Of a stretch of 64,000 nt of DNA, positions 1 through 9,447 are shown piece by piece. The translations under genes were made by a program, and so were the position numbers. Position 1 is the stretch's first letter. The number at the start of each line of letters is the position of its first letter. The notes under the pieces were generated by a model. That model worked only from the letters and a program-made list of their open reading frames with translations, made no database searches and was not told the origin of the DNA. This DNA comes from Cytobacillus gottheilii (GTDB taxonomy: Bacteria; Bacillota; Bacilli; Bacillales; Cytobacillaceae): positions 4,460,946 to 4,524,945 of the forward strand of contig NZ_KV440945.1 of the NCBI RefSeq assembly GCF_001636345.1, written 5' to 3'.

Positions 1-606
1 GATGATTATTATGAACGGTGGATTGCCGGATCATTTTTAAGGTTATTACGTTATATCTCAGTGTTTATTACCGTCTTTCTTTCAGCAATATATATATCGC
101 TTGTATCCTTTAATTCTGGAATGATTCCAACTGAGCTCGCCATGACAATCGCCGGAACGAGACAAAATGTGCCCTTCCCTCCTTTTATTGAGGCAATCAT
201 TATGGAATTAACGATAGAGTTATTACGAGAAGCAAGAGTAAGACTTCCAACTCCTGTTGGGCAAACCATTGGCCTTGTTGGCGGCGTTATTATCGGTCAG
301 GCTGCCGTTCAGGCAAATCTGGTCAGTTCGATCATGGTTATTATTGTATCCATCACCACGATCACCTCTTTCACGGTCCCTCAATATAGCTTTGGTCTTG
401 GCTTTAGGGCATTGCGATTTGGTGCAATGGGAATTGCTGCGATATTGGGTTTATATGGCACAACCTTATTTTTTATCATTTTCATCACTCATTTAGCGAA
501 ATTAACAAGCTTTAATGAGCCTTATCTAGATTTAAGACAATTATTTAATAAGAAAAAACAGCGGGATTTTCTAATAAGACTTCCTAAAAAAGCAGGCAAT
601 AACTAG
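1..606 (+). CDS. GerA-type spore germinant receptor subunit A, C-terminal part (5' truncated by window)
   Basis: The frame is open from base 1 without a start codon, so this is the last 201 residues of a GerAA/GerBA/GerKA-family protein, an integral membrane subunit of a germinant receptor in the spore inner membrane. Several hydrophobic helices are visible. The segment around LPTPVGQTIGLVGGVIIGQA is typical of the family's membrane domain and is nearly repeated in the second operon's subunit A (around LPAPVGQTVGIVGGIVIGQA). The tail ends in a basic cytosolic stretch (KKKQRDFLIRLPKKAGNN). The B and C subunit genes follow 11 bases downstream in the usual A-B-C order. The soluble N-terminal domain lies outside the window. 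The family call is firm; the germinant cannot be read from sequence. Confidence 0.93.
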   Translation, partial: DDYYERWIAGSFLRLLRYISVFITVFLSAIYISLVSFNSGMIPTELAMTIAGTRQNVPFPPFIEAIIMELTIELLREARVRLPTPVGQTIGLVGGVIIGQAAVQANLVSSIMVIIVSITTITSFTVPQYSFGLGFRALRFGAMGIAAILGLYGTTLFFIIFITHLAKLTSFNEPYLDLRQLFNKKKQRDFLIRLPKKAGNN

Positions 607-617
607 GAGATAAAAAT

Positions 618-1707
618 ATGGAAGCTAAACCAACCCTAATAAATTTAGAAATTACTTCAATCCTCTCTTGTGCAATGCTAGGCGTAGGAATGCTCACCCT
701 TCCTCGAGGCTTAACAGAGCAGGCAACAACTACAGATGGATGGATTATACTAATCCTCAATGGTATTTGTGCAGCTCTTCTATTAATTCTCCTTGTTTAT
801 ATGCTAAAAAAACATAGGGTGACAGATTATTTTTCTTATATTGAAGAGGCTTATGGAAAGTGGGCGGGAAAAGCTATTTGCCTCGCCTTAGCCGTTTATT
901 TTCTTTCTATTGCAAGTTTTGAAGTCCGGGCAATGAGTGAAATGGTCCGCTTTTATATGCTTGAAAATACTCCTATGGAAGTAACTATCTTAGCACTAAT
1001 TTTAGCGGCTGTTCACTTTAATTATCGGAGGCATTAAACCAATTGCTAAAGTTTGTATTCTGTTTCTACCTATTACCATTGTGGTTGTCCTTTTTATTTA
1101 TAGTATGAGCTTTAAAGTTGTCGATCTTATGAATATCAAACCTATATTGGGATATGGTTTGCAGCCTATTCTAAAAGGGTTTAGTGCCGGACAGCTATCT
1201 TTTTTTGGAATTGAATTAGTTTTATTTTTATACGGAATGACAGATAAAAAGCTAAATATCAATAAAGGCGTCTTATTAGGCTGTTTCATACCAGTTGGCA
1301 TGTATGTGCTGACATATATTTTAGTTGTAAGCACACTTACAATTGATGAGGTAACGTCGGTCACATGGCCAACCATTTCATTTATCCAATCATTTGAAGT
1401 TCAAGGTATCTTCGTCGAAAGATTAGAGCTCTTTCTATTAGTTACCTGGATTCTGCAGTTCTTCACCACTCATATGCTTTATTTCTATTTTGCAGCCAAA
1501 AGCATGACACATGTGTTTCATAACAGGTTCTCTACTAACTTAATCATACTCGTTCCATTGATATTTCTTTTAGCTAATTACGCCAAAGATCTTGGTGATG
1601 TTTTTATATTCAGTGACCTGCTCGGCTTTGCATTTCCGGTAGTCCTTATCATTCTTCCTTTTGCAACATTTTTCGTTTACGGTTTAGAAAGGAGGATGAG
1701 AACATGA
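618..1707 (+). pseudogene. GerAB-type germinant receptor permease subunit, frameshifted
   Basis: Subunit B of a germinant receptor, an amino-acid-permease-like membrane protein (spore germination permease family). It starts at ATG 618 after a GGAG-type site (AGGAGATAAAAAT). The first frame runs to a TAA at 1035-1037. The family sequence continues without loss in another frame, where IIGGIKPIAKVCIL is read from 1021 and the ORF closes at 1705-1707. The break sits at the TTT at 1017-1019: removing one T restores a continuous protein of about 362 residues. As read, the product is cut after 139 residues and loses most of its helices. Either the gene is decayed or the extra T is a sequencing error; nothing else in the frame is damaged. 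Confidence 0.85.
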
Positions 1708-2817
1708 AACTGGTCGTGCATCTTATCGGGCTATTTGTCGCTATCTCCCTTTTAAGCGGGTGCTGGGACAGTGAAGAAATAGAAGATCTGTCGTTATTAG
1801 TAGGAGTGGGCATTGATCTTGGAGAGGATGATCAGCTATCTCTGACACATCAGATTCTCTTGCCAGCTTCCGGACAGTCTGCAGAAACTCCAGCCCCTTC
1901 CTATGAAAACGCCACCGTGCTCGCTCGAACCGTTCATGATGCCATAAGAGAAGTAGCGATGTCTAAAAATGTTCTATTTGCAAATCAGCAGCGATTGATC
2001 ATTATTAATGAGAATGTATTAAAAAGTCTCCCATTAGACGCTGTAATCAATCAATTTATAAAAGATAATGATACAAGAAGAAGCTGTATCATTATGGTTT
2101 CAAAAGATCCTGCAGAACAAATTTTAAGTACAGGAGAAGATGGAAGTGTTCCTTCTAATGATCTATATTCTTTAAGCGAGAATATTTCAGCGACAAGTAA
2201 GATTCTGCCATCGATAACATTGGGTCAGACCTCTGCAAGCCTACAGGCAGCTGGTAGCTTTGCCATTCAATCCGTTTCTATTAAAGAAAAGATGCTTAAG
2301 TTAGATGGAGCAGGTGTCATAAATAATCATTCTGAATTAGCAGGAATGTTAACTGCAGATGAAGTTTCCTATATGAACTGGCTTGAGGGAAATATTGAAG
2401 GTGGAATTATCGTTGGAGAACACAAAGGGAAACGTTTTAGTGTTGAGGTCATTGATCAAACAAATAAAGAAATTAAAACTACTGTTAATGATTCACAAGT
2501 AACAATCGACATTTCAACCGAGTATAATACCCGTCTCTCTGAAGACTGGTATTCAAATGAAGATTCTTTTAGCTCCTCTTATTTGAAAGAAATAGAAAAA
2601 GCCGCTAGTAGAACGGCAGGTCGGGATTATTCTCGACAAATTGCAAAATGACTTAAAGTCAGATGCGCCAGGTTTCTTTTACTATATTCGATCTCAGCAT
2701 CCTAAATTTTATAAACAAAACAAAAATAATATGGATGAAATTTTCAGCAAAGCAAATGTTCAATTTAAAGTTGATCTAAAAATTATTGATTTTGGGGCAA
2801 AAGGAGCTACAAAATAA
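1704..2817 (+). pseudogene. GerAC-type germinant receptor lipoprotein subunit, frameshifted near the 3' end
   Basis: Subunit C, a lipoprotein held on the outer face of the spore inner membrane. It has a signal peptide and lipobox LLSGC with Cys20, followed by WDSEEIEDL, the usual GerAC opening. It overlaps the B frame by ATGA (1704-1707). The frame stops at TGA 2649-2651 after 315 residues. The missing C-terminal end (NDLKSDAPGFFYYIRSQHP onward) follows at once in another frame to TAA 2815-2817. One extra A in AAAA 2645-2648 explains the shift. This is the second homopolymer frameshift in the same operon. A nearly complete GerAC could still be made, lacking roughly the last 55 residues. Pseudogene or base-calling error. 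Confidence 0.83.
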
Positions 2818-2820
2818 AGG

Positions 2821-2852
2821 GAACCCTCAGGTGAAGCTGAGGGTTCAGTTAA
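2821..2852 (+). terminator. Rho-independent terminator of the first ger operon
   Basis: The 10-bp stem GAACCCTCAG (2821-2830) pairs with CTGAGGGTTC (2837-2846), with a 6-base loop and a modest AT-rich tail. It begins 4 bases after the restored gerAC stop, which supports 2817 as the original gene end. Confidence 0.75.
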
Positions 2853-2934
2853 TATTCGTTTAAAATCATGTCTCAAATCCTGAGAACTGAACCTTATCAC
2901 TGAAGCTGAACTAAATTTTATAACCAGTGAATCC

Positions 2935-3774
2935 TCAGCTTATTTTAAAATAGCGGCGGAGGAGAAAAGCAACCCACATGCACTGAGCATCTTGGCGCAC
3001 GATTTCTACTAGTCCGTTAATCAGCAGGATATCTAATGTTTGTTTATTTATTTGTTCTTTTAACTCATGCAGTGCATCTTTTACAAATCCTTCTTGTACC
3101 TCAGCAATTAGATCATTTATATGTTTGACTAAGGTTTCTTGTGTTGGAGGACCTTCTGCCGGCAGATCGAGCAAGTTAACGAGCTCTTTTGTAACAAAAG
3201 GGACTGTGGAATGCTTTGCAAGCAAATTTGTCTTTTCAACAAGTGAGCTGGCCAGTAACTTCAAATCAAGCGGAAGCTTTGAAAAGATAAAAAGCTCCGA
3301 GTACATTTTCATAAATCCTTTTACACAATAAAGCAAATCAAACTTTGTAGCCGCAATTGAATCACCATAAATTTGATCAATCATTTTCAGGATGGCACGA
3401 TTGATTTGTTTATCATAAAAATGAAGCTTCATAATCAGTTCCATATTTAACGTATGTGTTTGTTCCTTCATAAAAACAGTGGCAAGATTAGAGTGTTCTT
3501 CAAAGTTTTTTAATATCGTAAGGTAAAACTGATATAACAGCTCATCCTTTTGATATCCCCCACCACTGACCAGATAGTCAATATTGGAAACGATTTCACT
3601 CATAAAATGATCAATTAAAGCAAAGATTAGCTCATCCTTTGATTTAAAGGATAAATAAAACGCACCTTTTGATATACCGCTCTTTTCAGTAATCTGTTGT
3701 ACTGAAGTAGCATCGAATCCCTGTTCCGCAAACAATTCTAGTGCCTTTTCCATTATTAACTGTTTCTTTACCAT
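2935..3774 (-). CDS. yerO: TetR-family repressor of the adjacent RND pump (YerO-like)
   Basis: A 279-residue TetR-type regulator. The N-terminal helix-turn-helix occupies about residues 5-55 (ALELFAEQGFDATSVQQI, then KSGISKGAFYLSFKSKDEL). The long helical remainder is the ligand/dimer domain and is longer than most TetR proteins. It is divergent from the RND transporter gene, the same arrangement as B. subtilis yerO-yerP(swrC). A dyad typical of TetR targets lies between the two genes (3809-3826). The likely role is repression of the pump until a hydrophobic ligand binds. The symbol rests on family resemblance plus gene order, not on an alignment. Confidence 0.8.
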   Translation of the reverse strand: MVKKQLIMEKALELFAEQGFDATSVQQITEKSGISKGAFYLSFKSKDELIFALIDHFMSEIVSNIDYLVSGGGYQKDELLYQFYLTILKNFEEHSNLATVFMKEQTHTLNMELIMKLHFYDKQINRAILKMIDQIYGDSIAATKFDLLYCVKGFMKMYSELFIFSKLPLDLKLLASSLVEKTNLLAKHSTVPFVTKELVNLLDLPAEGPPTQETLVKHINDLIAEVQEGFVKDALHELKEQINKQTLDILLINGLVEIVRQDAQCMWVAFLLRRYFKIS

Positions 3775-3802
3775 ATCTTAATACTCTCCTAAATGAAATC
3801 AA

Positions 3803-3831
3803 TTGACAAATGACCGATTAGTCATTAGTAT
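3803..3831 (+). promoter_or_regulatory. Promoter of the RND pump with an embedded TetR operator
   Basis: TTGACA (3803-3808) and TAGTAT (3826-3831) are 17 bp apart. The dyad AATGAC-N6-GTCATT (3809-3826) fills the spacer exactly, so a bound repressor would block RNA polymerase. The adjacent yerO-like gene is the obvious source of the repressor. Confidence 0.65.
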
Positions 3832-3874
3832 ATGTAATTAATTGAACAAAGTCAATAAAGGGGCAGGTGTAATT

Positions 3875-6800
3875 GTGAAAGGTTTAGTAAATTTTGTCCT
3901 GAAAAACAAGCTCGCTGTATGGTTATTAACGATCATTATTACGGCATCGGGTATTTATTCAGGTACACAAATGAAAACAGAAACGATTCCGAACATTAAC
4001 ATTCCATATTTAATGGTCATGGGAATCTATCCGGGAGCAACTCCGGAGAAGGTAATGGAAGACGTTTCAATACCTATTGAAAGTGCCATTGAAGGACTTG
4101 AAGATGTAAAAGCTGTTTTCTCTAATTCCAGTTCCAATGTAGCAAGTATTCAGGTTGAATACGAATATGGCATTGATATGGATGAAAAGAAAAGAGAACT
4201 TGAGTCAGCTTTAGATACTGTCACACTGCCTGAAGATGTTCAGGAACCTACTGTAACATCTATCGGGATGAATATGATGCCTGTAGTTGCTTTATCTATC
4301 AGCAGCAGCTCAGAAGATATTGTAGAATTAACATCGACTGTAGAAGACACGATCTTACCAGAGATTGAAAAAATTGACGGTGTTGCTTCTGCAACAATCT
4401 CCGGTCAGCATATTGAGGAAGCTATTTTCACCTTCAATGAAGAAAGAATGGCTGAGCTCGGCTTAACAGAAGATGATGTCAAACAAATGATTCAAGCCAG
4501 TGATATGGCTATGTCTCTTGGGCTTTATGAGTTTGAAGATGGTGAACAGGCAGTCGCTGTTGACGGCAAAGTTACATCAGTTGAAGAGTTAAGAGAGCTT
4601 CTTATTCCAATAACTCCTTCAGAAGAAAATCAGGTTCCATTTGTCGCATTGGGCGATATTGCCTCAATTGAAACAATTGGACGCGAACAATCTGTCTCCC
4701 GGACAAATGGGGAAAATGCCATTGCCATTCAGATTGTAAAAGGACAGCAGGATAACACGGTTGATGTTGTAAATGCTGTTAAAGAGTTTGCAACCGATCA
4801 AGAAGAAGCCATTGATGGACTGATGATTGATATTTCATTAGACCAAGGAGCTCCGATTGAGGACTCTGTTCATACAATGATTGAAAAAGCCTTATTTGGC
4901 GGTTTAATCGCTGTATTGATCATCCTTCTATTCTTGCGTGACATTAAGTCAACGATTATCTCAATTGTATCTATTCCAGTTTCAATCTTTATGGCATTCC
5001 TATTGCTGCACTGGCTGGATATTACATTAAATATTATGACACTTGGTGCCATTACCGTAGCAATCGGGCGGGTTATTGATGACTCCATCGTTGTTGTGGA
5101 AAATATTTATCGCCGTATGCATTTAAAAGAAGAAAAGCTTACTGGGCGTGCGCTTATTAGAGAAGCAACAATTGAAATGTTTAAACCAATTTTATCGTCC
5201 ACTCTAGTTACCGTAGCTGTTTTTGCTCCGTTGATTTTTGTTGGCGGCATGGTTGGAGAATTGTTCATGCCTTTCGCATTAACAATGACGTTTGCTTTAG
5301 GTGCATCCTTAATTGTAGCAATTACAATCGTTCCAGCTCTTTCTCACTTCTTATTTAAAAAGAAGCTGTACAGTCCGAAAACAGAAAGCAGCCATAAAGA
5401 AGTTGGCAAGCTTGCAATGTGGTATAGAGGCGTTCTTGAAAAAACATTGAATCACAAAATCATTACATCTGTGATCGCTGTTATCCTTCTTGCTGGAAGC
5501 TTGGCCCTTACGCCGCTTATTGGATTTAGCTTTTTAGGCAGCGAAGAAGAAAAAGTAATGTATTTAACCTATACACCTGAAACGGGTGAAACAACAGAAG
5601 ATACATTGGACAACGTAACCGTTGTTGAGGAAGAAATGCTGCAGCGAGAAGATATCGACATTGTCCAGTTATCCATTCAAGACGAGGCTTCGTCTGACCC
5701 TTCTGCAGCCATGATGGGCGGCGGTGCCGGCGGTGCTTTAATGTACCTGATCTTTGATCCAGAAATGGATAACTTCCCAGAAGTACGTGAAGACATTGAA
5801 GAATATGTCTTTAATATAGGCCAATCCGGTGAGTGGAAAAGCCAAGACTTCTCATCTATGGGAATGTCAACAAATGAGGTTAGCTACACATTCTATAGCG
5901 AAGATTTAGATAACCTGAACGAATCCGTTAAAATGGTTGAAGACGTGCTTAACGATACGGAAGGACTTGAAGATGTATCATCAAGTGCGGAAGACGCGTA
6001 TGTAGAGTATACCTTTAATGTAGACCAGGAAGACGTTCTGCAATATGGATTAACAACTGGTCAGATTGTAATGGCATTAAGCAATACAGAAACAAAAGAA
6101 GTTTTAACAACGGTTGAGAAGGACGGAGAAACACTCGATGTCATCATTCAGCAGGATCAGCAGGCTGAACCTAAGTCAATTGATGAACTTCTTGAAACAG
6201 AAATCGCAACACCAATGGGCATGTCAATGCCACTTTCAGAGCTTGTGACTGTTGAAGAGGGCACAACACTTAATACACTGGCACGTAGCGAAGGTCAGTA
6301 CTATGCTTCTGTATCAGCAACCATTATTGGTGATGATATATCGACAGCAACAGCTGACGCAGATGCAGCAATCGATGACTTAGACTTCCCTGACGGTGTT
6401 ACAACTGGAGTTGCCGGTGTAGCTGCAGATATGAATGAAACCTTTACACAGCTTGGAATTGCGATGCTCGCTGCGATTGCGATTGTATACTTCATCCTAG
6501 TCGTAACGTTCGGCGAAGGTGCAGCACCATTTGCAATCCTATTCTCACTTCCATTTGCAGTGATTGGATCATTCGTTGGACTTCTAATAGCTGGAGAAAC
6601 AATCTCCGTATCTGTAATGATGGGTCTCCTAATGCTCATAGGAATTGTTGTTACCAATGCAATCGTATTGGTCGACAGAATCATTCATATGGAACGCGAA
6701 GGCATGAATATGCGTGAAGCGATCCTTGAAGCAGGAGCTACTCGTCTTCGTCCAATCTTGATGACTGCTATTGCGACTATTGGTGCTTTAATTCCATTGC

Positions 6801-6964
6801 TCTTTGGTAATGGCGGCGGCGGTCTGATTTCAAAAGGACTTGGTATTACCGTTATCGGCGGATTAACTAGCTCAACAATCTTAACGTTAATCATCGTGCC
6901 AATCGTTTATGAAATCTTATCGAAAATGCTTAAGAAAAATCGTAAAGAAGTAAAAGATAACTAA
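3875..6964 (+). CDS. swrC: RND-family efflux transporter, SwrC/YerP type
   Basis: A 1029-residue proton-driven RND pump of the HAE1/AcrB-like family found in Gram-positives. In B. subtilis the homologue SwrC (YerP) gives self-resistance to surfactin and acriflavine. One helix lies near the N-terminus, then a large extracytoplasmic loop, a block of helices around residues 330-530 with IGRVIDDSIVVVENIY, a second large loop and a second helix block. A Gly-rich and Met-rich patch (AAMMGGGAGGA) lies in the second loop. I prefer the GTG start at 3875, with AAAGGGG at 3857-3863 11 bases upstream. The frame is open back to a TTG at 3842, which lacks a good ribosome site. No membrane-fusion protein gene is next to it, as in B. 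subtilis. Confidence 0.88.
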   Translation: MKGLVNFVLKNKLAVWLLTIIITASGIYSGTQMKTETIPNINIPYLMVMGIYPGATPEKVMEDVSIPIESAIEGLEDVKAVFSNSSSNVASIQVEYEYGIDMDEKKRELESALDTVTLPEDVQEPTVTSIGMNMMPVVALSISSSSEDIVELTSTVEDTILPEIEKIDGVASATISGQHIEEAIFTFNEERMAELGLTEDDVKQMIQASDMAMSLGLYEFEDGEQAVAVDGKVTSVEELRELLIPITPSEENQVPFVALGDIASIETIGREQSVSRTNGENAIAIQIVKGQQDNTVDVVNAVKEFATDQEEAIDGLMIDISLDQGAPIEDSVHTMIEKALFGGLIAVLIILLFLRDIKSTIISIVSIPVSIFMAFLLLHWLDITLNIMTLGAITVAIGRVIDDSIVVVENIYRRMHLKEEKLTGRALIREATIEMFKPILSSTLVTVAVFAPLIFVGGMVGELFMPFALTMTFALGASLIVAITIVPALSHFLFKKKLYSPKTESSHKEVGKLAMWYRGVLEKTLNHKIITSVIAVILLAGSLALTPLIGFSFLGSEEEKVMYLTYTPETGETTEDTLDNVTVVEEEMLQREDIDIVQLSIQDEASSDPSAAMMGGGAGGALMYLIFDPEMDNFPEVREDIEEYVFNIGQSGEWKSQDFSSMGMSTNEVSYTFYSEDLDNLNESVKMVEDVLNDTEGLEDVSSSAEDAYVEYTFNVDQEDVLQYGLTTGQIVMALSNTETKEVLTTVEKDGETLDVIIQQDQQAEPKSIDELLETEIATPMGMSMPLSELVTVEEGTTLNTLARSEGQYYASVSATIIGDDISTATADADAAIDDLDFPDGVTTGVAGVAADMNETFTQLGIAMLAAIAIVYFILVVTFGEGAAPFAILFSLPFAVIGSFVGLLIAGETISVSVMMGLLMLIGIVVTNAIVLVDRIIHMEREGMNMREAILEAGATRLRPILMTAIATIGALIPLLFGNGGGGLISKGLGITVIGGLTSSTILTLIIVPIVYEILSKMLKKNRKEVKDN

Positions 6965-6991
6965 GGATACGCTTGAAGCTGTCCAAATGCA

Positions 6992-7025
6992 AAAGCCAGA
7001 GAACCTGATTCTCTGGCTTTTTTTC
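6992..7025 (+). terminator. Rho-independent terminator of swrC
   Basis: The perfect 12-bp stem AAAGCCAGAGAA / TTCTCTGGCTTT (6992-7003 and 7009-7020) has a 5-base loop and runs into a T tract to 7025. Confidence 0.9.
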
Positions 7026-7171
7026 TACCTGAATCTTCAACAGGAGTTTTTTAACATTCATCTGATTGATTTACAGAAGCATACTAAAGTATGGCCACTC
7101 TCATTAAATAACAAAGTATGTATCGTGTGCCTTTTTTCTAAACCGAAAAGTTATGGAAGGGTGAATTTTAA

Positions 7172-7378
7172 ATGACTAAGAAAAATCAGCAGTCTTTAGA
7201 ACTTGCAGGCAGAACATATCGTCCGGATGATTACAAAAAAGAGGATCAGCTCTCCTCAGGTCTTGCTCATACACACGAACAATTCTCTGATACGTATACA
7301 GAAGGCACGATTGATGGAAAAATCGAAAATGTAAACGGCAAAGATATTCCATTAAGCAGAGATGGGTACGATAAGTAA
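7172..7378 (+). CDS. Small hydrophilic YozQ-like (DUF4025) protein
   Basis: A 68-residue hydrophilic protein with no signal peptide or membrane segment, preceded by GGAAGGGTG. The central part (LAGRTYRPDDYKKEDQLSSG) and the Gly/Asp-rich end (EGTIDGKIENVNGKDIPL) resemble the short Bacillus YozQ family of unknown function. It is followed after 14 bases by a second small frame, so the two are probably co-transcribed. Function unknown; spore association is plausible for such small soluble proteins but is not shown by the sequence. Confidence 0.7.
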   Translation: MTKKNQQSLELAGRTYRPDDYKKEDQLSSGLAHTHEQFSDTYTEGTIDGKIENVNGKDIPLSRDGYDK

Positions 7379-7392
7379 AGGGAGGTTTTACC

Positions 7393-7542
7393 TTGGTTAA
7401 TACGGATCGCGGCAAAGTGGCAAAGCTCTCACATGAGCACAAGTCAACATATCCAAGTCATAAGCATTTGAAGCATACTGAAGGCTCAGATTATAAAAAA
7501 CAGCAGGATTATGATATCCCGCCGGTTATGTTAGAGGATTGA
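7393..7542 (+). CDS. 49-residue hydrophilic protein of unknown function
   Basis: A TTG start at 7393 is preceded by a strong AGGGAGGT site (7378-7385) and opens 49 codons ending in TGA 7540-7542. The product is very polar and His/Lys rich (HEHKSTYPSHKHLKHTEG) with no Cys. It sits directly behind the YozQ-like gene and directly before a terminator, which supports it as the last gene of a two-gene unit. I do not recognise a family. Confidence 0.6.
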   Translation: MVNTDRGKVAKLSHEHKSTYPSHKHLKHTEGSDYKKQQDYDIPPVMLED

Positions 7543-7562
7543 GCTAAAGGCAAGAAGAACAT

Positions 7563-7612
7563 AAGGCCGTCCATTAGTATTACCTAATTGGACGGCCTTT
7601 CAATTTCTTTTT
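7563..7612. terminator. Bidirectional terminator between convergent genes
   Basis: The 11-bp stem AAGGCCGTCCA (7563-7573) pairs with TGGACGGCCTT (7589-7599). T-rich sequence follows on the right side, and the DUF1835 gene ends opposite at 7611, so the hairpin may serve both directions. Confidence 0.7.
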
Positions 7613-8636
7613 AGACCTTTAATTTAACACTATAATATCTCATCGCCTTCAAACTCCCTTTTACCTCAAAGACATCTTTTTCAATTAGCTTGCGGAGGCG
7701 ATATTCTATAAAGGAGTCCCCTATATGCTGCTCACATTCTCCTAGAACCTGGCCAATGAGACGAGCTGATTTTCTAAATTCTCTATCCATGTTTAACTCT
7801 TTAGCAGTCTCAATGATGGTTTGATCAAAATAAGATTCATTCTTTGACTCAACTATTCCATTCTGTTCTATTCTTAGAGCATTCTTTGTTTCCGCTAAGG
7901 AGAGCCACTCATTTTCGAACATTTCCCTCTCCTGTTGGCTCAGTTTCTCACTATCACTCTTCTCGTACATAATTTGGAGTTTCTCTGGTGGAATTTCTCC
8001 AGTATGCAGCACCTGATATTCAACATCCTTCCTTTTGAATAGCGTTTCATGTAAGGCAGCTGTATTGACCACTTGAATTTGATGTTCTCGCTCCTTTAAT
8101 AGAAAAAGAACAAAACGAAGTGCCGTTTGCTCATGTGCACTGTTAGAACACCAAATGGTAATGTGCTGATTCTCGCTGATTGAAGTGATTTCATGGAGAC
8201 TCTTTTCAAACTCGCTTATTCTCCAGTCTTCTTCATCATAAGGAAAAGCGGTTAACATCCAATTCGCGCGTTTTTCCTGCCCGTCTTCTGTTTGTAAGTG
8301 ATAGATCGGTCCTACGGAGAGCATATCCCCAAACACGATAATTTTCTCCTTATGCTCAAGCTTCATCGTCTTAAGAGCCTCTCGAAGACTTCCTGCTGGG
8401 GAAGCTCCAAACATAATATGAATCCGTTCATATTCCTCAATCCGTTTTTCCTTCTGCTTCTCCTCAATAGCCCTCTCAAGTCCGTTGTACATCTTTTCAA
8501 TTTCCATCGCCAGTTCTGAATCCGTATTCCCCATTTGCTTCCATTGATTTGTTTTCGCAAACAAGAGAAGTAACATAGACTTTGCATCACTTTCACTTAA
8601 ACTGCTAATGGTTTTCTTCATAGCTTCCAATTGCAT
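7611..8636 (-). CDS. DUF1835 / DUF3658 domain protein
   Basis: A 341-residue soluble protein. After a helical N-terminal segment (about 1-70), an alpha/beta domain begins with IHIMFGASPAGSLREAL and continues with KIIVFGDMLSVGPIYHL; this is the signature of DUF1835. The last third (about 215-341) is helical and matches the DUF3658 partner domain. The start ATG 8636 has GAGGT 8 bases upstream. It is a single gene facing the small-protein unit. The biochemical role of the family is unknown, although the first domain resembles nucleotide-binding folds. Confidence 0.75.
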   Translation of the reverse strand: MQLEAMKKTISSLSESDAKSMLLLLFAKTNQWKQMGNTDSELAMEIEKMYNGLERAIEEKQKEKRIEEYERIHIMFGASPAGSLREALKTMKLEHKEKIIVFGDMLSVGPIYHLQTEDGQEKRANWMLTAFPYDEEDWRISEFEKSLHEITSISENQHITIWCSNSAHEQTALRFVLFLLKEREHQIQVVNTAALHETLFKRKDVEYQVLHTGEIPPEKLQIMYEKSDSEKLSQQEREMFENEWLSLAETKNALRIEQNGIVESKNESYFDQTIIETAKELNMDREFRKSARLIGQVLGECEQHIGDSFIEYRLRKLIEKDVFEVKGSLKAMRYYSVKLKV

Positions 8637-8788
8637 GTGTCTCTACCTCATTCCTCACAGAGATCTTTATTTTATTGTAAAGGAGCTGTAGAACTTTTCC
8701 AATTTCTTTTCATTTTATTCTGGCATTTAATACTCTTCTTGAAATATGATGTTCAATAAGAATATGTAATGAAAGGACAGGTCTTATT

Positions 8789-9244
8789 ATGGAAATCAAA
8801 AAAGACGATTTAACAAGTATTGAGATTAAACAGCTGCTAGAGGATCATTTACAAAGCATGACACTTCACTCTCCTCCTGAGAGTATTCATGCACTTGATC
8901 TAGATGGGCTGCGACAGCCTGAAGTTACTTTTTGGAGTGTGTGGGAGGATGAGGAGCTGCTTGGGTGTGGTGCAATAAAAGAGTTAACACCTGATCATGG
9001 TGAAGTGAAGTCGATGAAAACTTCTTCTGACCATATTAGGAAAGGTGTGGGCCGACTGATGCTGGACTATATTGTTGCTGAGGCTAGAAACCGCGGTTAT
9101 AAACAATTAAGTTTAGAAACAGGCTCTATGGATGCCTTTCTGCCTGCCCGCCTCATGTATGAAAAAGCTGGATTTTACTATTGTGAACCTTTTGGGGATT
9201 ATACAGTAGATCCTAATAGTGTTTTTATGACATTAAAGCTGTAA
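8789..9244 (+). CDS. GNAT-family N-acetyltransferase (YsnE-like)
   Basis: A 151-residue single-domain acetyltransferase. The acetyl-CoA loop appears as SDHIRKGVGRLML, the beta-4 strand as WSVWEDEELLGCGAIKEL, and the C-terminal half has LSLETGSMDAFLPARLMYEK. The early segment SMTLHSPPESIHALDLDGL is characteristic of the Bacillus YsnE group. AAAGGACAGG precedes the ATG. The substrate is unknown. A terminator follows at 9306. Confidence 0.85.
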   Translation: MEIKKDDLTSIEIKQLLEDHLQSMTLHSPPESIHALDLDGLRQPEVTFWSVWEDEELLGCGAIKELTPDHGEVKSMKTSSDHIRKGVGRLMLDYIVAEARNRGYKQLSLETGSMDAFLPARLMYEKAGFYYCEPFGDYTVDPNSVFMTLKL

Positions 9245-9305
9245 AAATGTCTGATGCAGTGCGGTTACATTTAGTTTTACATAATCATTTAAATATGATC
9301 TTTAA

Positions 9306-9338
9306 AGAGGAGCCCTTGTTGGTTCCTCTCTTTTTTTA
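9306..9338 (+). terminator. Rho-independent terminator of the acetyltransferase gene
   Basis: The stem AGAGGAGCC (9306-9314) pairs with GGTTCCTCT (9321-9329) with one G-T pair and a 6-base loop, followed by a run of seven T. Confidence 0.8.
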
Positions 9339-9447
9339 CGAAAACTTAACAAAAGCTGTTTTACAGACTACATATAGAATCAGCACTTTGGAAAACTTAA
9401 GAAAAAGAGATGGAACGGTTTATCAGCCTTTCTAAAGGAGAACGATT

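Noticed and set aside
6987..7175. 62-codon open frame after swrC
   Set aside because: It begins inside the terminator hairpin, has no ribosome site and overlaps the start of the YozQ-like gene.
9247..9435. 62-codon open frame before the second ger operon
   Set aside because: It runs through the acetyltransferase terminator (9306-9338) and has no ribosome site; composition looks non-coding.
9339..9447. Sigma-G promoter before the second ger operon
   Set aside because: CATATAG-like sequence is present, but no -35 element lies at the right distance; I could not support it.
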